Positions 18,104-24,543 of a DNA stretch of 64,000 bases are shown here, piece after piece. The DNA is from Azotimanducus chitobiosivorans (GTDB taxonomy: Bacteria; Pseudomonadota; Gammaproteobacteria; Pseudomonadales; Azotimanducaceae), in assembly GCA_965200235.1 (NCBI GenBank), contig OZ241339.1, positions 2,046,001 to 2,110,000 of the forward strand, given 5' to 3'. The notes under the pieces were generated by a model that ran no database searches, was not told where the DNA came from, and was given only the letters and a program-made list of their open reading frames with translations. Numbering within the stretch: position 1 is the first letter of the stretch; each line of letters opens with the position of its first letter. Position numbers and translations under genes: made by a program.

Positions 18104-19881
18104 GGAAACTGGCCACACTCGCGCTGACCGCGAGCCTTTCGCTGGCTGCGCCCCTGCAAGCCCACTGGGGGCATGGGGGCGGTCACGGCGGGGATGAGGA
18201 AGGCGAGGAAGGCCATTCGGGATGGGGGCATGGCGGCGCTCCGCAGGGCAGTGCCGGGTGGGGAACCGGCGGCGGTCCGCAGGGCAAGACCGGATGGATT
18301 ACCCCCAGCGACAGCGAGGCGGGTTTCGTCGAAATCATCAACGATAGGCTGCTTGTGTGGCGCGTTGATACCGACCTGAGAAAGCCCGCTCGTTTTATGA
18401 AAAGTGCTATTTACCTGATCGGGAGGTACTTCCCCCGCGGCGCATTCGACTTTGTTGTGTTCTTCATACCTTGGTTTGAAAACCACTCTTGGTTCCTTGG
18501 GCAGTACTACGGAAACGCCACTATGCATGCCGAGAATGGGTCGGAAGAGGAAGATCTGGTTGGTCAGGTTTCTGTGACGTGGTCGGCTGCTGGCTCGTTA
18601 CTTTCTAAATCCGACACGCTGAACCACGAACTCCTGCATAAGTGGGCGGCTAAAGGCGTGCCGAGTGGATGCGTTGGCTCGGACGGGTGGCATTGGGGGT
18701 TCGCCAGTGCGAACGGGGTGCTTGGCGGCTACGACAAGAACACGCTCGAGAACATGGGCGACGGCGTGTATATGATGGATAGATTCAGCACCTTGTCGGG
18801 CATGCAGATTCGCCTACGATTTTCTCCAATCGAACTGTATTCAATGGGACTCGCCACCGCCGACGAAGTGCCCGACCTGCAATGTCTAGTCAACGCTCGC
18901 TGGCACGAGGATAGCTGCTATCAAGACGACGAGCACAACTGGAAGTGCAAGGTTCGGGCAGACGGCGTCAGCGACCACACAGCCGAGCAATACCTGCAAT
19001 CCGTATCCCAGGATCCCAGTACTCACACTCACGCTGCGCAGACAGAGCGCAAGAATAAATTCAGGGTGCTGGGCATCGCACCCGTGTTCATGTCGGGCCC
19101 TAACTTCAACGATGTGCAGATCAAGAGTATCGCACGGATGCTGGAAAGATACGAGGACCCGGTGACGCAAAACTTCGTCGACGACGGCTTCATATCGTTC
19201 TACGAGGCCACAAGCGGACGCGCCACCGTGAAGACCGGCATAGAGGATGTTTTCATGGATTCCGGCGAGGAGAGACATTGTTCGGATCTTGAACTATGCC
19301 CAACAATTCCACTGATCGGCGCAGCAGTAAACGGCGATGTGGACTTGGCGCGTGTGCTGATCGAAAGGGGCGCGGACTTGGAAGCCAAGGACAGCGAAGG
19401 GCAAACGGCACTTTGGTGGGCGGTAGGCTTTTCGCCTGACGTGGCGCGCGTGCTAATCGAAGCGGGTGCGGACGTGAACGCCAAGAACAACACTGGCTGG
19501 ACGCCGCTTCACCGTGTGTGGTGGGTTCCAGACTTAGCGCGCGCACTGATCGAGGCAGGTGCGGACCTAGAAGCCAAGGAAAACAGCGGATGGACGCCGC
19601 TTCACTGGGTGGCATTTCAAAACGGTGCGGATGTTGCACGGGTGCTGATCGCGGCGGGCGCGGACGTAAACGCCAAGAACAACACTGGCCGGACGCCGCT
19701 TCACCAAGCGGCATGGACTGGGGCGCTCAACGCGGCGCGGGTGCTGATCGCAGCGGGCGCGGACGTGAACGCCAAGGACAACTCTGGTGAGACGCCGCTT
19801 GACTTGGCGGTGGTCGAAGGAGCCCATAGCGAAGTAGCGCAGCTGCTGCGAGATGCGGGCGCGGAAGAATCGGAGGAATAG
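18100..19881 (+). CDS. Secreted HELLH metalloprotease-like protein with short ankyrin tail (593 residues)
   Basis: GTG start in a GTGA overlap. The signal peptide and Gly/His-rich segment are almost identical to the 920-residue paralogue (residues 1-90). After about residue 92 the two differ strongly until the motif NHELLHKW (H176, E177, H180, the same positions), HWGFASANG and PIELYSMGLATADEVPDLQC. The domain ends in EERHCSD, followed by about five or six ankyrin repeats and an acidic end (AEESEE). The same inferred role applies: a secreted zinc-protease-like enzyme with an ankyrin binding tail. The variable region between residues 92 and 170 may shape substrate specificity. Confidence 0.85.
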   Translation: MRKLATLALTASLSLAAPLQAHWGHGGGHGGDEEGEEGHSGWGHGGAPQGSAGWGTGGGPQGKTGWITPSDSEAGFVEIINDRLLVWRVDTDLRKPARFMKSAIYLIGRYFPRGAFDFVVFFIPWFENHSWFLGQYYGNATMHAENGSEEEDLVGQVSVTWSAAGSLLSKSDTLNHELLHKWAAKGVPSGCVGSDGWHWGFASANGVLGGYDKNTLENMGDGVYMMDRFSTLSGMQIRLRFSPIELYSMGLATADEVPDLQCLVNARWHEDSCYQDDEHNWKCKVRADGVSDHTAEQYLQSVSQDPSTHTHAAQTERKNKFRVLGIAPVFMSGPNFNDVQIKSIARMLERYEDPVTQNFVDDGFISFYEATSGRATVKTGIEDVFMDSGEERHCSDLELCPTIPLIGAAVNGDVDLARVLIERGADLEAKDSEGQTALWWAVGFSPDVARVLIEAGADVNAKNNTGWTPLHRVWWVPDLARALIEAGADLEAKENSGWTPLHWVAFQNGADVARVLIAAGADVNAKNNTGRTPLHQAAWTGALNAARVLIAAGADVNAKDNSGETPLDLAVVEGAHSEVAQLLRDAGAEESEE

Positions 19882-20065
19882 TGTGTGAGCGTAATGAATG
19901 TCGGGCGAAGCAACAGCATTGGCTCTCTCGCACACGGTGCTGGTTGCCGTTTGTGGCAAGCACCCCCTCCTTCAGTTATTGGGCACCTACATTCCCTGCA
20001 TTCAACCGTGAAGTGCAACGCTCGGTGAAACAGTCTCGCGCCATCTCCCCACAAGGACCACTCCC
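19882..20065 (+). repeat. Leader repeat, copy 4
   Basis: TGTGTGAGCGTAATGAATG after the stop codon, the shared GCAACAGCATTGGCTCTCTC block, and the short second half with TTCAACCGTGAAGTGCAACG as in copy 3. It ends in CACAAGGACCACTCCC before the ATG at 20066. Confidence 0.65.
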
Positions 20066-20380
20066 ATGAAGGCACTCATTCTCACGGCATTGGCTGTGTT
20101 CGCGATCAGCATCTCGCCGCTTCACGCGACACCACTACACGACGCAGCGAGCGCTGGCAAAGCGGACGCCGTGCGGATGCTAATTGACGAAGGTGCGAAT
20201 GTGAACGCCGCAACCGTCGGCAGCCATACGCCGCTTCACACGGCGGCATCGCAAGGCCATGCGGACGTGGACGCCAAGGACGCTGGTGGCAAAACGCCAC
20301 TTGACCGTGCGGAAGAACGCGGCCACGAGGACGTTGCGGACCTGCTTCGCGAGGCGGGCGAGGAGGCGCCAGAGGAATAG
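20066..20380 (+). CDS. Small secreted ankyrin protein (104 residues)
   Basis: Starts behind AAGGACC with the family signal peptide (MKALILTALAVFAISISPLHA) and begins ATPLHDAA as the large paralogue at 5489 does. It holds about two and a half ankyrin repeats and an acidic end. The second repeat is fused directly to VDAKDAGGKTPLD, so a segment of about 20 residues of a normal repeat is missing. It looks like a collapsed remnant of a larger gene, but the frame is intact and it may be expressed. Confidence 0.75.
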   Translation: MKALILTALAVFAISISPLHATPLHDAASAGKADAVRMLIDEGANVNAATVGSHTPLHTAASQGHADVDAKDAGGKTPLDRAEERGHEDVADLLREAGEEAPEE

Positions 20381-20777
20381 CGCCGCAAAGGCAGCTAGCG
20401 TATTGGAAAGGCATCTACGGACTCCCTTTCTTTTTGCTTGGGCAACGCCGCTTCAGCAGAAGTACTGGAGTTGGGACGGGCGTTTCACGCTGAGAATAGG
20501 CAAGCGAATCAATACGCTGTGTGCTTCACAGTCCGTGCGATTGCTGCACAATGAAGGGAAAAGCCATTGAGAATATCCGGACGATGAGTAGTGACCAACA
20601 CTTGACGGCACGCATACTCCTCCTTGATCACGTCTGCCACCAGCAGCAGGCTTGGGAGCAGCCCAACTCAGGCTCGTCAACGGCGGCCAAAGCTGGCGGC
20701 ACCGGAAAGCGGCGGGGGTGGCTCCTTATATGTGACTGCGATTGCACATAGCCCTCGGCTGCGGTGCGTTGTTCCGT
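20381..20777. other. Gene-free stretch with decayed DUF2335 sequence
   Basis: No convincing gene is seen. From about 20705 to 20760 the plus-strand sequence (TGACTGCGATTGCACATAGC and flanks) resembles the interior of the intact DUF2335 gene (TGATTGCGATTGCAAATAGC at 3568-3587). It is therefore part of a decayed minus-strand copy that continues into the fragment at 20778-20860. Confidence 0.45.
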
Positions 20778-21272
20778 TTACGCCAGCCGCTTCGCTTGCT
20801 CATCGTCGTAGGCTTCTACCGCTCGCCACATGTCGCGGCCAACGATGCATGCGCCTAAGTCAGCCCAAGTTCTGTGAGCGCGTCGCGCCAATGGACGCAA
20901 AGGACATCGTCGAGACGCGCGCGTCGCATCTCGGCTTATGCAGAGGGCGAGTGGGTTCGCGAAATCTTTGGCGAAACGGGCGGTGCTGCGAACATCTCGC
21001 GCCACCACGCGCTGCGTCGACTTGACTTCAATGAGCACTTCAGGCGCTCCCGGGCGTTCGATGACCAGATCGATTTCCGCGCCAGCTGCCGTCCGCAAGT
21101 AGGAAAGGCGCCAGTCTGGGAACTTGTAGCTTGACAGGTGGGCGATCTGGGTGACGATGAAATGCTCGAATGCACGGTCATATTCGTAGGTGCCTTCAGT
21201 GATCGGAATTGGCAGGGTTCGAGCCAACGCATATTTGATGCCCAAGTCGGAAAATAACGAATTACGTAGCAA
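20778..21272 (-). pseudogene. Fused remnants: DUF4143 ATPase C-terminus and small-gene C-terminus
   Basis: The upstream part of this frame (about 20900-21272) encodes the C-terminal DUF4143 domain of AAA_14-type ATPases (FEHFIVTQI, DWRLSYLRT, EIDLVIERPG, LIEVKSTQ). The whole N-terminal ATPase part with its Walker motifs is absent. The last ~25 residues (VGRDMWRAVEAYDDEQ) instead match the small gene found upstream of the DUF2335 gene. It is thus a chance fusion of two broken genes, not a functional protein. Confidence 0.7.
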
Positions 21273-21314
21273 AATCGGCAGTCATTCACTGGAGATTCAA
21301 GTAAAATAGGCTGC

Positions 21315-21566
21315 ATGAACCAACAAGACATCGCAGAACAACCATGGCGGAAGTTGCTGCTCACGCCAGAAGAAGAAGCACAACGAATCGCCGACCGCTA
21401 TTTCATCGACCCTGAAACCGACGAACTAGTGGGGGAAAAACCCCAATTCATTGTTGTCGCCAAGAAACACGGCATCGAGTGGAACCCTCGTGTTGACCCA
21501 TATGAATATGCGAACGAGCTGCACGACATAATGATGGCGGAAAAATCGAACGATCTAGGGCGGTAA
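21315..21566 (+). CDS. Small protein coupled to PIN-domain gene, possible antitoxin
   Basis: 83 residues, acidic and soluble (RKLLLTPEEEAQRIADRYF ... YEYANELHDIMMAEK). I recognise no family. Its stop overlaps the ATG of the PIN-domain gene (TAATG), the coupling expected of an antitoxin-toxin pair, so antitoxin is a position-based inference. The toxin gene downstream appears frameshifted. Confidence 0.55.
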   Translation: MNQQDIAEQPWRKLLLTPEEEAQRIADRYFIDPETDELVGEKPQFIVVAKKHGIEWNPRVDPYEYANELHDIMMAEKSNDLGR

Positions 21567-22474
21567 TGTTTGCCGTCGACACAAACCTTATGATGTTTTC
21601 AGGGACTCGCCGTTTGTTCTTGGGTATTGCAATGGCCGTTGGGCGGCCCCTTGCTGTATTGCCGCAAGTGAACCGTGAAATCGACGATCATCAAAACCTC
21701 GCGAAAGCAGAAACTTTCCGATTACGAAATCGCTTGCGCCAGCAAGATGTTCACATACCACGTGACTCAAAGGCACATGTCAATTTGTTGCAAGCGCCAG
21801 CCGTCACATGGTTTCGTACGGTTCCTCAATCATCCATCTGTTGTTTTGATGCATGTCGAACCCGAAGATGTCGAGTCTCTCGCAGACGTGCTCCCGGACG
21901 AAGCCTTTGTTGGTCTTGATACGCAAGGCGACCGGCGATTGATTGCTGAGAGCATCATTCTTGATATCCCATTGTTGGGTTCGAAGGACACAAATACGGT
22001 GATCCATGAAACCTTTTAAACAGATGGGGAGCAGCGAAGGGCTATAACAACAAACTCATCCATCTTCCAAGCGAAACGGTCTTTGAACTATGCGACCGAG
22101 ATATACAAACGGCATGTGAGTGGGTCATCGCTTTTACCATGAATGATCTCGAAATCCCGAAACACAACCTTGAATCCGCATTTTTACAGACACTTGAAGT
22201 TGTGCGAACAATGGGCCTCGACGAAGGACGACATCTGGGGTTCGACACGCTCGTTGCACAATGCAAGAGTTATTTGAACCGGTGTGTGAACTTTTCTCGT
22301 GATGTACAGGCGGCACTCGATCATTACGGGGATATCCGAACGCAAGTTCGCACTATCGAATTTGAACTCACCAATCTGGTGAACGACTGTTATCAGCAAC
22401 TCGACGGCGCGAGCATTCAACGGGCCTTTAATGGACCACGACGCGAACCCGCACAGACGGGGCTAAGCGGATAA
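21566..22474 (+). pseudogene. PIN-domain protein gene with two frameshifts
   Basis: Three frame segments read as one protein of about 300 residues. The first (from ATG 21566) begins MFAVDTNLMMF, a PIN-type first aspartate, to about VNREIDD near 21690. The second, in another frame, runs to 22019 with DTQGDRRLIAESIILDIPLL, like the later acidic part of PIN domains. The third, back in the first frame, starts near TTTTAAACAG (22013-22022) with LNRWGAAKGYNNKLIHLP and runs to 22474. Net frame change is zero. It may be a true pseudogene or two base errors in the assembly. If repaired it would be a PIN ribonuclease-like toxin. Confidence 0.6.
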
Positions 22475-22691
22475 ACGGATGGTCGAAAAAAGTAGGACTT
22501 ACATACTCAACTCCACCTTATCCAAATCCCACAAATCAAGCAAAATAGAGTGTGTGAAGCACACCCATCGTTCAACCCGTTACCCCCCTGCTTACCGCAC
22601 CCGCACGAAGCATCAGCGGTCGATGCAAGTGACCGGCGCGACCGGACGTGGCAGCGAGGTTGCCCGGCCTGTGAAGCGTCAAGTATAGGTG

Positions 22692-22714
22692 AAATCAGTT
22701 TTGCTGATTTTGTT
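22692..22714 (+). terminator. Possible intrinsic terminator
   Basis: A perfect 7-base stem (AAATCAG, loop TTTTG, CTGATTT) followed by TGTT. It is weak and AT-rich, and lies about 220 bases after the PIN gene. Confidence 0.25.
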
Positions 22715-22739
22715 AGGGCATGTTCACACTATGCCCTAG
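22713..22739. repeat. Solo end of CTAGGGCG-type MITE
   Basis: TTAGGGCATGTTCACACTAT followed by GCCCTAG matches the left end of the MITE at 55028, but the interior and right end are missing. It abuts the CTAGTGTCC-type MITE. The outer bases pair as a short hairpin (AGGGCAT with ATGCCCT). Confidence 0.55.
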
Positions 22740-23004
22740 TGTCCTGTCCCATAAATAAGTGTGATTCAGAGTGAACACAATCGCCGACGGCAAGGCGCAG
22801 TCCGCAGGGAATATCGGGCATATTGCCAAGGGCTGCAACGCAGCCGTCGGCGATTGTGCCCACTCCCGAAGGGCGCGCAGGAGAAGGGCTGTGGCCGCGT
22901 TGCGTCCCTTGGCAATACGGCAAAGTATTGCCTGCGGAACGCGCCTTGCCACAGCCCTTCTCCTGCGCGCTGAATCCACACTTATTTATGGGACAGGACA
23001 CTAG
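22736..23004. mobile_element. MITE of the CTAGTGTCC type, copy 1
   Basis: 269 bases, with no coding capacity. Perfect inverted ends of about 28 bases begin CTAGTGTCCTGTCCCATAAA and end with the complement; the outer CTAG on both sides is a likely target duplication. Inside are further inverted repeats (GCGCGCAGGAGAAGGGCTGT with its complement; CAATCGCCGACGGC with its complement), so the transcript would fold strongly. A second copy is at 53500-53809. No full-length transposon with these ends is in the window. Confidence 0.85.
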
Positions 23005-23036
23005 ACTGGCGATATGTGTCGCGACGGCTTAAGCGC

Positions 23037-23363
23037 CTAAGAAGGATTGCTCCCGTGAATCGCGTCTTTCGCAGGGATGCGCTCTAACATGAGCGAATAA
23101 AGACTGTCGAGCCGCCGGTTTGTATCCTTTATGTCGGAGCGAAACTGCTCGTGTTCCTTCGCTCCCGCTTGAATCGCGGCTTCTATGCGGGTGATGTTGG
23201 ACTCGCCGACTTTCCCAACGGCTTCTATCCGAACATTGGTGGCTTCTATCTGAGAACTGAGCTTTGAACTCACGTTCTGAATGACGATCCAGAGAATACC
23301 TATGGTTATTGCCGCAAACGTCACCCAGGGCAAGAAATCTTGGATTGTCATGGCGGGTTCCAT
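23037..23363 (-). CDS. Small single-pass membrane protein with coiled coil
   Basis: About 108 residues from the ATG at 23363 (a GTG at 23402 would add 13). One membrane segment (about residues 10-28, WVTFAAITIGILWIVI) is followed by a heptad-like helix (SKLSSQIEATNVRIEAVGK ... RRLDSLYSLM). No family name or function can be given. It stands alone between a MITE and an ATPase fragment. Confidence 0.5.
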   Translation of the reverse strand: MEPAMTIQDFLPWVTFAAITIGILWIVIQNVSSKLSSQIEATNVRIEAVGKVGESNITRIEAAIQAGAKEHEQFRSDIKDTNRRLDSLYSLMLERIPAKDAIHGSNPS

Positions 23364-23441
23364 TGGAATGGCTCGGTGTATTGCGGTTGTGGATTTTAGC
23401 ACGATGCTTGACGAAGCGTCTCAGCGCTCAAGACCCATGAA

Positions 23442-23855
23442 TTAAGTAGAAAAGGCACTGGGAGCTGGCCTCTTCGGAACGAGGCTTTCATACACCGTCT
23501 GGTAGCCGCCCTTCGCCGCAACAAGGGCGTCAGCGGCAGCAGCACGCTCGACACGACGCTTCTTCTCAGCAAGCGTTGGATATCGTACCGGTTTATTGAA
23601 GTCCACTGGACATTTCGACTTATCGATCTCTTTCAGCCCCAAATGCTGCATGAGAGCTTTCACCTCCGTAGGATGGTCGAACTGGCCAAACGCTGCGGAA
23701 ATCGGAAGACGACAGCAATACGAGATCAACTGCAAACAATCGATCAAACTGCTCTTGCCAGTCGCATTGGCACCCACGATGACATTCAGCGCCTTCAGGT
23801 CAGCCTTGAAGCCATGCAGCAGCCGGTAACCATCAATTTCAATTTCTTCGATCAT
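23442..23855 (-). pseudogene. Truncated AAA ATPase (OLD/RecF-like) gene
   Basis: 137 residues. The N-terminus is a typical SMC/OLD-like ATPase start (IDGYRLLHGFKADLKALNVI then Walker A GANATGKSS near residue 29). The signature motif and Walker B are absent. After about residue 75 the chain jumps to an unrelated basic, alanine-rich tail. An internal deletion of a protein usually several hundred residues long is the simplest explanation. It sits head-to-head with murU with only 25 bases between. Confidence 0.6.
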
Positions 23856-23880
23856 GCATTGAACCTATAATGCAGCCCGC

Positions 23881-24543
23881 ATGAAAGCCATGATACTCGC
23901 CGCCGGCTTGGGCACTCGCTTGCTGCCAGTCACTAAGACCTGCCCAAAGCCGTTGGTCGAAGTGGCTGGACGGCCGCTCCTTGAGCACCAGCTTGTGTGG
24001 CTCAGGCGCGCCGGCGTCAATGAAGTCGTCATCAACCTGCACTACCTCGGCGAGATGATTGAAGCCCATATTGGCAATGGTGAGCGCTTCGGCGTTCAAG
24101 TCACTTACAGCCGCGAAGACACGCTGCTCGATTCGGGCGGTGGCATCGCCAAGGCGCTACCGCTCTTGGGCACATCGCCCTTCATATGGATGCTCGGCGA
24201 TATTTGGTGTCCGGACATGCGCTTTCCGATGGCGCTGCCTCGCACTTCGCTCGCACATTTGATACTCTGCCCCATGCTTGGTAAGCGTCACTATGGGGAC
24301 TTTGATCTTGTGCAAGGACAAGTGCTTCGCAATTCCCACCGGCCGTTCATTTTCACGGGTGTGGCGCTGCTGCATCCGGCGCTCTTTGATGGCTGTCCAA
24401 AAGTGCCTTTTTCGATGACCCGCGACCTCCTGTTCCATCGACTCGGTGGCAATGAAGTCACCGGTGAGATACACACTGGCGACTGGGCGGACATCGGATC
24501 AGAGGAGGCGCTCTCAGCATTGAGGGCGAGGATGGAGTCTTGA
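23881..24543 (+). CDS. murU: N-acetylmuramate alpha-1-phosphate uridylyltransferase (MurU-like)
   Basis: 220 residues, full length for MurU. It has the nucleotidyltransferase signature GLGTRLLPVTKTCPKPLVEV near the start and GGGIAKALP later. MurU makes UDP-MurNAc from recycled MurNAc-1-phosphate in the cytoplasm. It precedes lptD, as in many pseudomonad-type genomes, although the usual kinase partner AmgK is not beside it. A TATAAT lies only 10 bases before the ATG (23866-23871) with no clear -35 box, so a nearly leaderless transcript is possible. The stop overlaps the lptD start (TGATG). Confidence 0.8.
   Translation: MKAMILAAGLGTRLLPVTKTCPKPLVEVAGRPLLEHQLVWLRRAGVNEVVINLHYLGEMIEAHIGNGERFGVQVTYSREDTLLDSGGGIAKALPLLGTSPFIWMLGDIWCPDMRFPMALPRTSLAHLILCPMLGKRHYGDFDLVQGQVLRNSHRPFIFTGVALLHPALFDGCPKVPFSMTRDLLFHRLGGNEVTGEIHTGDWADIGSEEALSALRARMES

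Noticed and set aside
20259..20751. Short plus-strand frames after the small ankyrin gene
   Set aside because: They overlap a decayed minus-strand DUF2335 remnant and have no features of their own.
22139..22474. Independent 111-residue protein starting at 22139
   Set aside because: The same frame is open further upstream and continues the PIN-type protein after a second frameshift, so it is better read as the 3' part of that gene.
22479..22688. Small basic frame of 69 codons after the PIN gene
   Set aside because: No ribosome-binding site, no similarity, odd composition and location in a mobile-element-rich gap; not supported.
23866..23871. TATAAT before murU as a firm promoter
   Set aside because: No convincing -35 box at 16-18 bases; noted in the murU entry only.
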